In this document: one piece after another, positions 1 to 7,312 of the stretch | How positions within the stretch are numbered: position 1 is the first letter of the stretch | How the letters are laid out: the number at the start of each line of letters is the position of its first letter | NCBI GenBank assembly: GCA_045114235.1 | Contig: JBGUKB010000089.1 | Location: forward strand, 1 to 10,334 | Direction of reading: 5' to 3' | DNA from: UBA1732 sp045114235 | GTDB lineage: Bacteria > Verrucomicrobiota > Lentisphaeria > Victivallales > UBA1829 | Length of the DNA stretch: 10,334 bases | Notes under the pieces: model-generated | What the model saw: only the letters and a program-made list of their open reading frames with translations | Database searches by the model: none | What the model was told of the DNA's origin: nothing | Program-made: the position numbers and the translations under genes

Positions 1-1078
1 CCTCCACCACGAGCTTGCTGTGCGCCAGGAAGAGCGGGTCAAGCAGCAAGTCCAGGTCGCCCTCCATGAGCGCCGGGAGGTTGAAGACTGACACCACGCC
101 GAACCGGTGGTCCGTGACGCGGTTCTGCGGGAAATTGTAGGTGCGGATACGTTCGCTGCGGTCGCCTGTCCCGACCTGCAGGCGTTTGCTGGCGGCCTGT
201 TTCGCGGCTTCCTCGCTTCGCTGGATCTCCAGCAGGCGGCTTTTCAGGATGCGCAGCGCGATCTCGCGGTTGCGGATCTGGGAGCGTTCCTGCTGGCTCG
301 CCACGACCAGCCCGCTCGGGATGTGGCGGATGCGGACCGCGGAATCGGTCCGGTTCACGTTCTGGCCGCCGGGGCCGGACGAACGGAACGTGGAGATTTC
401 GAGGTCCTCCGGGCGGATCGCGATGTCGTCGATCTCGCTCGCTTCCGGCAGGACGGACACGGTCACGGTCGAGGTGTGGATGCGTCCGCCGGACTCCGTG
501 ACGGGGATGCGCTGGACACGGTGGACGCCGCTTTCGTATTTCATGCGGGAGAAAATGTCCTCGCCGGAGAGGGAGAACATCACGTTCTTGAGGCCGCCGA
601 GCTCGGAATCCGACTGCTCCATCACCTCGCATTTCCAACCGCGTTTTTCCGCGTAGTGGACGTACATGCGGAAGAGGTCGCCCGCGAAAAGCGCCGCCTC
701 CTCGCCGCCCGCCGCCGGTTTGATCTCCACGATGGCGTCGCGGGAGTCCGCCTTGTCCGGCGGCACCAGGCGCACCATCAGGTCCTGTTCCGCCTCGTCC
801 GCGGTCTTTTCCTGTTCGGCGAGGTCGCTTTCGATGAGCGCGCGGAATTCGGGATCGTGTTCGGTTTCCAGCAGGGCGCGGTTGTCCTGCGCGGATTTCA
901 GCGCTCCGGTCCAGCGGTCGTACGCGGCGAAGATTCCCTCCAGGCGCTGGCGTTCGCGGGCGAGCATGGATGCGCGCGCAGGCACGGCATAGACGCCGGG
1001 ATCGGACAGCTCGGTTTCGAGCTTGCCGAACTTGGCCTTGAACTGTTCGATCTGACGCGTGAAATCTTCCGGGCGCAT
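1..1078 (-). CDS. prfA: Peptide chain release factor 1 (RF1), 3' end cut by window edge
   Basis: RF1 reads UAA and UAG in the ribosomal A site and triggers release of the finished protein. Translating the minus strand from the ATG at 1078 gives 359 codons with no stop before the window ends. Since RF1 is normally about 355-360 residues, nearly the whole protein is here. Visible marks are the HRVQR-IPVTES segment (about residues 186-196), whose PVT fits the P-x-T stop-codon reading motif of RF1 and not the SPF of RF2. The catalytic GGQ is at 237-239 in GPGGQNVNR, and the conserved TYNFPQNRVTDHR is at 313-325. The Gln of GGQ is the usual PrmC methylation target. No clear Shine-Dalgarno precedes the ATG. 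The gene lies 129 bp downstream of rpmE with a terminator between them, so it either depends on read-through or has its own unseen promoter. The GPGGQN form differs slightly from the commoner GAGGQH. Confidence 0.97.
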   Translation of the reverse strand, partial: MRPEDFTRQIEQFKAKFGKLETELSDPGVYAVPARASMLARERQRLEGIFAAYDRWTGALKSAQDNRALLETEHDPEFRALIESDLAEQEKTADEAEQDLMVRLVPPDKADSRDAIVEIKPAAGGEEAALFAGDLFRMYVHYAEKRGWKCEVMEQSDSELGGLKNVMFSLSGEDIFSRMKYESGVHRVQRIPVTESGGRIHTSTVTVSVLPEASEIDDIAIRPEDLEISTFRSSGPGGQNVNRTDSAVRIRHIPSGLVVASQQERSQIRNREIALRILKSRLLEIQRSEEAAKQAASKRLQVGTGDRSERIRTYNFPQNRVTDHRFGVVSVFNLPALMEGDLDLLLDPLFLAHSKLVVE

Positions 1079-1104
1079 GGGATTGTCGCTTTATTCCGCC
1101 GGCT

Positions 1105-1149
1105 CAAAAAACAAGCCCGGTCTCCGTTCAACAAAGCGGGGTCCGGGCT
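1105..1149 (-). terminator. Rho-independent terminator after rpmE
   Basis: On the minus strand a stem with 7-bp perfect outer arms (AGCCCGG at 1114-1120 pairs with CCGGGCT at 1143-1149) continues inward after one mismatch with CTCCG/CGGGG, which includes one G-T pair. It is followed directly by TTGTTTTTTG (1104-1113 read in reverse). That is a textbook intrinsic terminator. It sits between the rpmE stop and the prfA start, so it should end most rpmE transcripts and limit read-through into prfA. Confidence 0.8.
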
Positions 1150-1157
1150 GGCTGATC

Positions 1158-1183
1158 CGGCGATATGCGTGAAGAAATCGCCG
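1158..1183 (-). other. Stem-loop in the rpmE 3' untranslated region
   Basis: CGGCGAT at 1158-1164 pairs perfectly with ATCGCCG at 1177-1183 around a 12-nt loop. It lies between the rpmE stop (1208) and the terminator hairpin. No T tract follows it, so it is not a second terminator. It may protect the short rpmE transcript from 3' exonucleases; that role is inferred. Confidence 0.4.
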
Positions 1184-1207
1184 TTCCGTCCGTTCGGGAA
1201 AACCGAA

Positions 1208-1414
1208 TTACTTGGCGGGTTTCTGGTAGCGGCGGCGGAATTTCTCAACGCGGCCGGCGACGTCGACCAGTTTCTGTTTGCCGGTGATGAACGGGTGGCA
1301 TTCGGCGCAGATACCGACTTTCTGCTCTTTACGGGTGGAGTAGATGTCCCAGACTTTGCCGCAGGCGCAGATGACCTTCGCCGGACCATACGCGGGATGG
1401 ATGGAATCTTTCAT
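1208..1414 (-). CDS. rpmE: 50S ribosomal protein L31, zinc-binding form
   Basis: L31 is a small protein of the large ribosomal subunit that bridges to the small subunit at the central protuberance. The 68-residue product starts MKDSIHPAYGPAKVICACGK and contains CHPFITGKQK, both typical of the family, and the length is normal. Cys16, Cys18, Cys36 and Cys39 form the CxC...CxxC zinc site, which marks the zinc-containing (C+) form and not the zinc-free paralogue expressed in zinc starvation. The ATG at 1414 is chosen over an in-frame ATG 12 nt upstream because GAGG, centred about 9 nt before 1414, is a good Shine-Dalgarno and overlaps the upstream ATG. Transcription probably starts at the promoter at 1492-1519 and ends at the terminator before prfA. 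Confidence 0.97.
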   Translation of the reverse strand: MKDSIHPAYGPAKVICACGKVWDIYSTRKEQKVGICAECHPFITGKQKLVDVAGRVEKFRRRYQKPAK

Positions 1415-1459
1415 TTTTAACCTCATATATGTTGGATTTGTATTTGATTTCAGAGAAAA

Positions 1460-1483
1460 CCGTGCTACTTTAAAGCAACACGG
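1460..1483 (-). promoter_or_regulatory. Possible hairpin at the 5' end of the rpmE leader
   Basis: CCGTG at 1460-1464 and CACGG at 1479-1483 pair, and the loop contains CTTTAAAG, itself a palindrome. With a start site near 1485 predicted from the promoter, this hairpin would lie at the very 5' end of a leader of about 70 nt. L31 genes in several bacterial groups carry leaders that fold and respond to L31 itself. Whether this one does is inference, and the short stem is weak evidence. Confidence 0.3.
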
Positions 1484-1491
1484 CAATTTAT

Positions 1492-1519
1492 AATATACAC
1501 CCATAAACGGAAAATGCAA
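1492..1519 (-). promoter_or_regulatory. Sigma-70-type promoter for rpmE
   Basis: On the minus strand TTGCAT (1514-1519) is followed after 16 nt by TATATT (1492-1497). A shifted -10 reading, TATTAT, gives 18 nt. Four of six -35 bases and five of six -10 bases match the consensus. The block lies in the most AT-rich part of the gap between rpmE and the divergent glycosyltransferase gene, as expected for a strong ribosomal protein promoter. Confidence 0.6.
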
Positions 1520-1632
1520 CTTCTTTTCGGAGAATCCTGACCATTTTTCTTTCGCGGACGCGCCGTCCCGCCTCAAGTCCGCCGGACGGTATTCGCACGA
1601 CCATTCCTTAGAACTAACATTTCACTCCATCC

Positions 1633-3021
1633 ATGTCTTCCGAAAAAAACAGATTTCGCAGCCGTATCGCTCTGGTCTTCCTGTTCGCGCTCGCGATCCG
1701 CATCCTGTGTGCCTGGCCCGCGCTCTGGTCATATTTCAAGGGTGACGTTGACATGGAATCCTTCATGCGGCCGGACTCCGCGACTTATTTTTTCCCGGCA
1801 AGAGCCTTTGTGGAAACCGGGAAGCTGACCATGGATGTCGGTTCCGATTTCCCCGCGGTGCAGCGTCCGCCCGGGTATATCTTCTTTCTGGTGGCGGTGA
1901 TTTTCCTGTCGTGCCCCCCGATTATCGGATGTCTGGTGGATGCGCTGACGGTCTTCCCCGTGGCGCTGGCGGGGCGGAGGCTTGCCGGACGGCGCGCCGG
2001 TATCTGGGCGGCAGTCCTGTACGCGCTGAACCTGACCGCGCTGGCGAACGCGCCGCTGATTCTGGCGGATTCCCTGCTCGGGTTCCTCTGCGCCTGGCAG
2101 GTGTTTTTCTTCGTCCGGGCGTGGCGCACGAAACACCTCTCCGATTTCCTCATCGGCACGGCGTTTGCCGCTGCCGCGACCCTCACGAAGCCGGTCAATC
2201 TCCCCGTTCTGCTCCTGATCCCTCTCGTCCTGGCACCTGTCCTGATGCGTCCGTGGCGGAAAGCCGCGATTGCGGCTCTGCTGTCGGTGCTCGTTTCCTG
2301 CGCTATGCTCATCCCGTGGATGCATCGCAACCAGTCTGTCGGCGCTGGATTCGTGCTTGACCGCAATTCCGGCCTCACGGCGCTTCACAATACCGCCGCG
2401 ATCCTCGCCCGTGTGAATGGTACGGACGGCGACACGGAACGCACCGCGCTGGAGGCGGAAGCCGAGGCGGCGTTTGCCGGGAAGCCGGAACAATACGCGA
2501 ATCTGCTTGAGCTGAATATGGCGGAGGACGACTGGTATCTGGCGCGATATATGAAAACGATTTTCGAGCATCCGGGCGCGACCGCCGCGACGCATCTTTT
2601 CCAGGTGTGGATCCTGTTGCCCGACCTGCCGGATTTCCTTCAGAACCTCGGACTGCGGACCGGCGAACGCGGCACGCTGGCGGTTTTGCGGAAAGACGGC
2701 CCGGTGGCGGCTTTCCGGCACTACATGGACGGGAGTTACACGGCGGCGTTTCTCGCGGTGCCGTTTCTGCTGGCGACGGGTGTGCTCTACGCGCTGACGG
2801 CGGGGGGAGTTTGTATTTACCTGCGGCGGCGCAGATGGACCGTTCTGACGCTGTTCGCGGTGTTTGTGCTGTATTATCTGGCGGCGCCGGGTCCGGTGCT
2901 GATGCCGCGCTACCAGATTCCCGCGCTGCCGTTCGCCTGCGCACTGGCGGGCGCGGTCATTTCAGTCTGTGGTATTCGCAGATGGCGAAAACGTCGGTCA
3001 TGCCCGCAATGTAATCCGTGA
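1633..3021 (+). CDS. ArnT/PMT-like integral membrane glycosyltransferase (GT-C fold)
   Basis: Members of this family move a sugar from a polyprenyl-phosphate carrier onto lipid A, protein or another glycan on the outer face of the inner membrane. The 462-residue product has an N-terminal membrane segment (about 11-30), then a loop with RPDSATYFFPARAF (46-59) and QRPPGYIFFL (77-86). The acidic residue in the first loop and the RPPGY motif are typical of ArnT and related GT39/GT83 enzymes. About seven more hydrophobic helices follow to residue 230, then a soluble stretch of about 140 residues, then three helices (about 371-447) with RYQIP at 427-431. An in-frame TAA at 1615-1617 makes 1633 the first ATG; no Shine-Dalgarno is evident. 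The last 21 codons overlap the convergent dgt gene. The acceptor and donor sugar cannot be told from sequence. Confidence 0.85.
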   Translation: MSSEKNRFRSRIALVFLFALAIRILCAWPALWSYFKGDVDMESFMRPDSATYFFPARAFVETGKLTMDVGSDFPAVQRPPGYIFFLVAVIFLSCPPIIGCLVDALTVFPVALAGRRLAGRRAGIWAAVLYALNLTALANAPLILADSLLGFLCAWQVFFFVRAWRTKHLSDFLIGTAFAAAATLTKPVNLPVLLLIPLVLAPVLMRPWRKAAIAALLSVLVSCAMLIPWMHRNQSVGAGFVLDRNSGLTALHNTAAILARVNGTDGDTERTALEAEAEAAFAGKPEQYANLLELNMAEDDWYLARYMKTIFEHPGATAATHLFQVWILLPDLPDFLQNLGLRTGERGTLAVLRKDGPVAAFRHYMDGSYTAAFLAVPFLLATGVLYALTAGGVCIYLRRRRWTVLTLFAVFVLYYLAAPGPVLMPRYQIPALPFACALAGAVISVCGIRRWRKRRSCPQCNP

Positions 3022-4096
3022 CGGCCCTGTGGATGCCGTCGGCCTCCATGCGGCGGCGGACCTGACTGCCCGCGAGCTCGGGGTGTTTCACGAAAGTTTC
3101 GAACAGGAACGACATGCGGTCTTTCGACAGCTGGTTGAGCTTATTGAGTTCCTGCGAGAAATACAGGTTTTCGTACAGGAACGTCCTCAGTTCGCTGGTC
3201 AGCACCTGGAATTCCTGGCTCCACGCGATCAGCGTCATGCCCTTCGCGGGGGCGTCGCCGGGCGCTTTCACGCCGGACGCGTCGATCAGCTTCGCGGAGG
3301 TCTCGATGGCGTCGCCGACCATGCGGTTGATGAGCGCGCGTACTGTGTAGGTCAGGTATTTTCCGTCGCCGCGCTTCAGCCCGAGCGACTTCGTTTCCTC
3401 GGCGGCCATACGCCAGATCGCGATGCCGTCCAGCATGTCCTCCGTAATGATCCCGGCGTCCAGCCCGTCGTCGACGTCGTGCCCGTAGTATGTGAGGTCG
3501 TCGGCGAGGTCGGCGGCCTGCGCCTCCAGGCACGGGGCGGGGGCGAGCTCCACGCCGTCGAGCGTGGGCGGATGAAGCGGCGAACGGTGTTTGATGAGGC
3601 CTGAGCGGGTCTCCCAGGTGAGGTTGATCCCGTCGTAGGCGGGGTATTTTTTCTCCAGCAGGTCGACCACGCGGATCGCCTGAAGGTTGTGGTCGAATCC
3701 GCCGTGTCCCTCCATCAGACTGTGCAGGGCGCGTTCCCCGGCGTGCCCGAACGGCGTGTGGCCGAGGTCGTGCGCGAGCGCGATTGCCTCCGTGAGGTCT
3801 TCGTTCAGCCCGAGGCTCCGCGCGATCGTCCGCGCGATGCCCGCCACCTCAATTGTGTGCGTGAGACGGTTCCGCAGGTGGTCGCCGGTCGTGCTCAGAA
3901 AGACCTGCGTCTTATATTCAAGACGCCGGAACGCCTGGCTGTGCAGGATGCGGTCACGGTCGCGCTGGAACTCGGTCCGGTACGGATGGGGCGTTTCGGG
4001 ATAACGTCGACCGCGCAACGCTCCGGCATGGACGGCGTACGGCGCGAGGGTCTTGTCCTCAAGGCCGCATAAGAATTGCTGGGTGCGCGCGCTCAT
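2957..4096 (-). CDS. dgt: dGTPase-family dNTP triphosphohydrolase (HD domain)
   Basis: Enzymes of this family hydrolyse dGTP and other dNTPs to the deoxynucleoside and triphosphate, and so trim the dNTP pool. The 379-residue product opens with YRTEFQRDRDRILHSQAFRR (39-58) and has the HD metal site: His80 in NRLTHTIEV, His109-Asp110 in AHDLGHTPFGH, and an Asp near 200 in LADDLTYYGHDVDDG. These segments are diagnostic of the dGTPase family; the specific substrate and any allosteric activation are not visible. The C-terminal DYIAGMTDVFAICEY is also typical, so the stop at 2957 is trusted. I chose ATG 4096, 4 nt after the dnaJ stop, because the residues before it are dnaJ read in another frame. 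With no Shine-Dalgarno, translation is probably coupled to dnaJ. The 3' end overlaps the convergent membrane glycosyltransferase by 65 bp. Confidence 0.93.
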   Translation of the reverse strand: MSARTQQFLCGLEDKTLAPYAVHAGALRGRRYPETPHPYRTEFQRDRDRILHSQAFRRLEYKTQVFLSTTGDHLRNRLTHTIEVAGIARTIARSLGLNEDLTEAIALAHDLGHTPFGHAGERALHSLMEGHGGFDHNLQAIRVVDLLEKKYPAYDGINLTWETRSGLIKHRSPLHPPTLDGVELAPAPCLEAQAADLADDLTYYGHDVDDGLDAGIITEDMLDGIAIWRMAAEETKSLGLKRGDGKYLTYTVRALINRMVGDAIETSAKLIDASGVKAPGDAPAKGMTLIAWSQEFQVLTSELRTFLYENLYFSQELNKLNQLSKDRMSFLFETFVKHPELAGSQVRRRMEADGIHRAVTDYIAGMTDVFAICEYHRLK

Positions 4097-4100
4097 GGAG

Positions 4101-5303
4101 TCACAGCTTGGTCTGGTCGAGATGCTGGGCGACCTTGTCCTTGAGCCTCTGGAAGAAGCTCGGATCGTTCTCGGCGTTGATGGTGAAGTTCGGTTCGGCG
4201 CCGTTGTTCTTCGCACCGCCGTTGTCCGTCTGGAACGCCGCCGCGTAGGCTTTCAGCGCCTCGCGCTGGGCGTCGTGGAGCTTGCGCGGGACGTCGATCG
4301 TGAGCTTCACGTGATGGTTGCCGAAGACGCCCTGACGCGTGCGGACCGGCATGCCCTTGCCCTTCAGCGTGAGCACGTCACCGTTCTGCGTCCCGGCGGG
4401 GATCGTCAGCTCGGCGTCGCCATGCACGGTCGGGATGGTGACGGTGCCGCCGAGCGCGGCCACGGGGAACGGGATGTGGTATTCGGCGTAGATGTCCTCG
4501 TCTTCGCGCTGGAACCGTTTGTCCGGGCGGACCTGGATCATGATGTACAGGTCGCCGTTCGGGCCGCCGCGCAGACCGGGTTCGCCTTCGCCGCTCACTC
4601 GCATCCTGTTTCCGGTATCGATGCCGGCGGGGATGTGGACCTCGATGGCGCGGTGGACGCTGACCTTGCCGACGCCGTTGCATTTCGCGCACTTGTGGGC
4701 GATCTTCTGGCCGGTGCCGTGGCAGACGGGGCATTCGTGCATCATGGTGAAGAAGCCCTGGGAGACGCCGACCTGTCCGCTGCCCTTGCAGCGGTCGCAG
4801 CGTTCGGGCTTCGTGCCGTCGGCGCATCCGCTTCCGTTGCACGCGGTGCACAGTCCGGGCCGGTTGAACTCGATCTTCTTCGTCACGCCTTTGAACGCCT
4901 CGTCCAGCGTGATGCCGAGGTTGTAGCGCAGGTCCGCGCCCGGCTGCGGTCCGTTCGGATCGCGTCTGCGTCCGCCGCCGAAGAACGATTCGAATCCGCC
5001 GCCCCCGCCGCCGAAGAACTGGTTGAAGATGTCGAAGGGGTCGCCGGAGAATCCGCCCCCGCCGCCGTTTCCGTTCGCGGCATCCTCGCCGTACTGGTCG
5101 TAGATCTGGCGTTTTTCCTTGTCGCCGAGGATTTCGTAGGCGTGGGAAATCTTCTTGAATTTCTCCTCGGCTTCCTTGTTGCCGGGGTTCTTGTCCGGGT
5201 GGTATTTCACGGCCAGACGCCGGTACGCCTTTTTGATGGCGTCCTCGTCGGCGTCGGGGGAGATCTCCAGTAGTTCATACAGTTCGGTGTGTCGCGCGGG
5301 CAT
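4101..5303 (-). CDS. dnaJ: Chaperone protein DnaJ (Hsp40, class A)
   Basis: DnaJ delivers unfolded proteins to DnaK and stimulates its ATPase. All parts of a class A Hsp40 are present in 400 residues. The J domain (about 5-72) has HPD at 35-37. A Gly/Phe-rich linker follows (about 77-112). Four CxxCxGxG zinc repeats start at Cys152, Cys169, Cys191 and Cys205. Two beta-rich substrate-binding domains follow to about residue 350, and a charged tail ends in HLDQTKL. GGAAGG lies about 10 nt before the ATG. The gene starts 23 bp after the htpG stop and ends 4 bp before dgt, so it sits inside a co-transcribed set. dnaK and grpE are not in this window. Confidence 0.97.
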   Translation of the reverse strand: MPARHTELYELLEISPDADEDAIKKAYRRLAVKYHPDKNPGNKEAEEKFKKISHAYEILGDKEKRQIYDQYGEDAANGNGGGGGFSGDPFDIFNQFFGGGGGGFESFFGGGRRRDPNGPQPGADLRYNLGITLDEAFKGVTKKIEFNRPGLCTACNGSGCADGTKPERCDRCKGSGQVGVSQGFFTMMHECPVCHGTGQKIAHKCAKCNGVGKVSVHRAIEVHIPAGIDTGNRMRVSGEGEPGLRGGPNGDLYIMIQVRPDKRFQREDEDIYAEYHIPFPVAALGGTVTIPTVHGDAELTIPAGTQNGDVLTLKGKGMPVRTRQGVFGNHHVKLTIDVPRKLHDAQREALKAYAAAFQTDNGGAKNNGAEPNFTINAENDPSFFQRLKDKVAQHLDQTKL

Positions 5304-5326
5304 GGGGGGCTGCCTTCCGTTCTAGT

Positions 5327-7228
5327 TCAATTCCTGGCCAGGCCGTCGGTCATCAGCTTCGCGGTCCTGCGGGCGAACGCGACGGGATCGGGCAGTTCGG
5401 AGCCTTCGCAGAGCAGCGCCTGGTCGTACAGCATGGCGGCGTAGTCGGTCAGCACGGCGCTGCCGGGTTCCGCCTCGTATTTCTTCGCCATCGCCTGGAT
5501 CAGCGGGGCGTCGGGGTTGAGCTCCAGGATGCGCTTCACTTCCGGCGCTTCCTGCTTCATCGCCTTCATCAGGCGCTGCATGTTCACGGACGGGTCGGCC
5601 TCGTCGCCGACGAGGCAGCAGACGCTTTCGGTGAGGCGGGCGGAGAACCGGACGTCCTTCACCTGGTTTTCGAGCGTCTTCTTCAGGAACTCGAGCAGGG
5701 ACTTGTTCTGTTCGGCGGCTTCCTTCGTCTTCTTCTCAAGCTCCTTCTGCACGGGCTCGTCGAGCTTCAGGTCGCTCTTCGCGACGGACACGATGTCCTT
5801 TTCCGCGTACTTGCCGATGCCGTTGATGACGAATTCGTCGACCGGATCGAGCAGGAACAGCACGTCGAGCTTCTGCTGGCGGAAGAGCTCCAACTGAGGC
5901 GAGTGCTCCACCGCGGCGCGGTTTTCGCCGGTGATGAAGTAGATCGCCTTCTGCGTGGGCGGCATGGCGTCGGAGTATTCCTTCAGTGAAACGAGCTTGC
6001 CGGGTTCTCCGTTCATGGTCCCGAAGAGCAGCAGGTTCTGGAGCTTCTCGCGGTTTTCCCAGTCGCTGTACGCGCCTTCCTTGATGAGGCGGCTGAATTC
6101 GGCGTAGAACTTCTCATACGTCGCGCGGTCCTTCTCCATCATGCTCTGGAGCTCGGAGAAGACGCGCTTCACGATCGCCTTCGAGATGCGCTTGATCTGC
6201 GGATTGTCCTGAAGCGTCTCGCGGGAGATGTTCAGCGGCAGGTCGCTCGAATCGACCACGCCGGACACGAAGCCGTTCATGTAGTCGGGCAGCAGGCCGG
6301 GGCATTCGTCGGTGATGAAGACGCGCTTCACGTACAGGCTGAGCGTCTTCTTGTTGCGGACGCCGAACTGGTACTGGAACGGGAGCTTGGCGGAGAGGAA
6401 GAGCAGCGCCTTGAATTCGGACGCGCCCTCGGCGGAGAAAACGATGCGCTTCAGCGGCGCTTCGTAGTCGCCGGACAGGTGCGAGTAGAAGCTCTTGTAT
6501 TCGTCCTCGGTAACCTCGGATTCCGGGCGCAGCCAGATCGCCTTCATGGTGTTCAGCGTGTCGTCCTCGATCACGTCCTTGCCGTCCTTGTCCTTGGTCT
6601 TGTGCGCCATGCGGATCGGGTATTCGATGAAGTCGGAGTATTTGCGGATCACGGACGACACGGTCCAGTATTCGAGGTAGTTCTTGAAATCGTCCTTCAG
6701 GTGCAGGGTCACGGTCGTGCCGGCGGCGTCCTTCTCCGCCTCGGTCACGGTGAACGTGTCGACGCCTTCGGATTCCCACAGGTACGCCTGGTCCTCGCCC
6801 GCCTTCTTCGTCAGCACGGACACCTTGTCGGCGGCCATGAACGCGGCGTAGAACCCGACGCCGAACTGTCCGATGAGCTCCGGCGCGGTCGCGGGATTCT
6901 CCTCCTGCGCCTTCTTCAGCTCGGCGAGGAATCCGCGCGAACCGGAGTGCGCGATGGTGCCGAGGTTTTCGACCAGTTCGTCCTTCGTCATGCCGATGCC
7001 GTTGTCGGAGATCGCCAGCGTGCAGGCGGCCTCATCGGCGGTGATGCGGATTTCGCCCTCGCTGGCGAGTTCGGGACGGGTCAGCGCCAGGAAACGCCGT
7101 TTGTCCAGCGCGTCGGCGGCGTTTGCGATCAGCTCGCGCAGGAAGATTTCCCTGTTCGAGTAGATCGAGTTGATCATCATGTTGAGCAGTTCTTTGACTT
7201 CGGCTTTGAATTGCATATGTCTGGACAT
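5327..7228 (-). CDS. htpG: Chaperone protein HtpG (bacterial Hsp90)
   Basis: HtpG is the ATP-dependent Hsp90 chaperone of the bacterial cytosol. The 633-residue product is full length for the family. The N-terminal GHKL ATPase domain shows MINSIYSNREIFLRELIANA (17-36) with catalytic Glu32 and Mg-binding Asn36, ATP-binding DNGIGM at 75-80, the lid GTIAHSGS at 90-97 and GQFGVGFYAAF at 120-130. The middle domain has NISRETLQ at 333-340, containing the Arg that contacts ATP, and a typical C-terminal dimerisation region follows. The ATG at 7228 has a strong AAGGAG 8 nt upstream in an A-rich leader; a second ATG at codon 5 is less well placed. It lies 84 bp downstream of the fmdB-like gene, with two hairpins but no T-tract terminator between, and 23 bp upstream of dnaJ. 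Confidence 0.97.
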   Translation of the reverse strand: MSRHMQFKAEVKELLNMMINSIYSNREIFLRELIANAADALDKRRFLALTRPELASEGEIRITADEAACTLAISDNGIGMTKDELVENLGTIAHSGSRGFLAELKKAQEENPATAPELIGQFGVGFYAAFMAADKVSVLTKKAGEDQAYLWESEGVDTFTVTEAEKDAAGTTVTLHLKDDFKNYLEYWTVSSVIRKYSDFIEYPIRMAHKTKDKDGKDVIEDDTLNTMKAIWLRPESEVTEDEYKSFYSHLSGDYEAPLKRIVFSAEGASEFKALLFLSAKLPFQYQFGVRNKKTLSLYVKRVFITDECPGLLPDYMNGFVSGVVDSSDLPLNISRETLQDNPQIKRISKAIVKRVFSELQSMMEKDRATYEKFYAEFSRLIKEGAYSDWENREKLQNLLLFGTMNGEPGKLVSLKEYSDAMPPTQKAIYFITGENRAAVEHSPQLELFRQQKLDVLFLLDPVDEFVINGIGKYAEKDIVSVAKSDLKLDEPVQKELEKKTKEAAEQNKSLLEFLKKTLENQVKDVRFSARLTESVCCLVGDEADPSVNMQRLMKAMKQEAPEVKRILELNPDAPLIQAMAKKYEAEPGSAVLTDYAAMLYDQALLCEGSELPDPVAFARRTAKLMTDGLARN

Positions 7229-7265
7229 AACTCTGTCTCCTTTGTTGTTCGTTTTCGTGTTTTTT

Positions 7266-7287
7266 GTCTACCGGCGAAGCGGCAGAC
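7266..7287 (-). other. Stem-loop in the htpG 5' leader
   Basis: GTCT (7266-7269) pairs with AGAC (7284-7287), then after one mismatch CCG (7271-7273) pairs with CGG (7280-7282), closing a 6-nt loop. On the minus strand it is followed by CAAAAAACACG, an A-rich stretch that leads to the htpG Shine-Dalgarno. The following tract is A and not U, so it is not an intrinsic terminator of the minus-strand transcript. Confidence 0.4.
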
Positions 7288-7294
7288 TACTCAG

Positions 7295-7312
7295 TGGAGG
7301 GCTTGCCCTCCA
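7295..7312 (-). other. Strong stem-loop abutting the fmdB stop codon
   Basis: TGGAGGG (7295-7301) and CCCTCCA (7306-7312) form a perfect 7-bp stem with a 4-nt loop, beginning at the base right after the TAA of the fmdB-like gene (7313-7315). No T tract follows on the minus strand. It may instead mark an mRNA processing or stability point that sets different fmdB and htpG levels; that role is inferred. Confidence 0.5.

Noticed and set aside
107..1420. Plus-strand open frame of 437 codons opposite prfA and rpmE
   Set aside because: It is antisense to two clearly conserved genes, spans their terminator, and its translation is Arg/Ala/Gly/Asp-rich with no family features. It reflects GC-rich codon use.
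4053..5273. Plus-strand open frame of 406 codons opposite dnaJ
   Set aside because: It mirrors dnaJ almost exactly; its Val/Ala/Asp-rich translation has no domain, while dnaJ on the other strand is complete.
7229..7312. RNA thermometer controlling htpG
   Set aside because: The htpG Shine-Dalgarno lies in an A-rich, apparently unpaired stretch and neither hairpin covers it.
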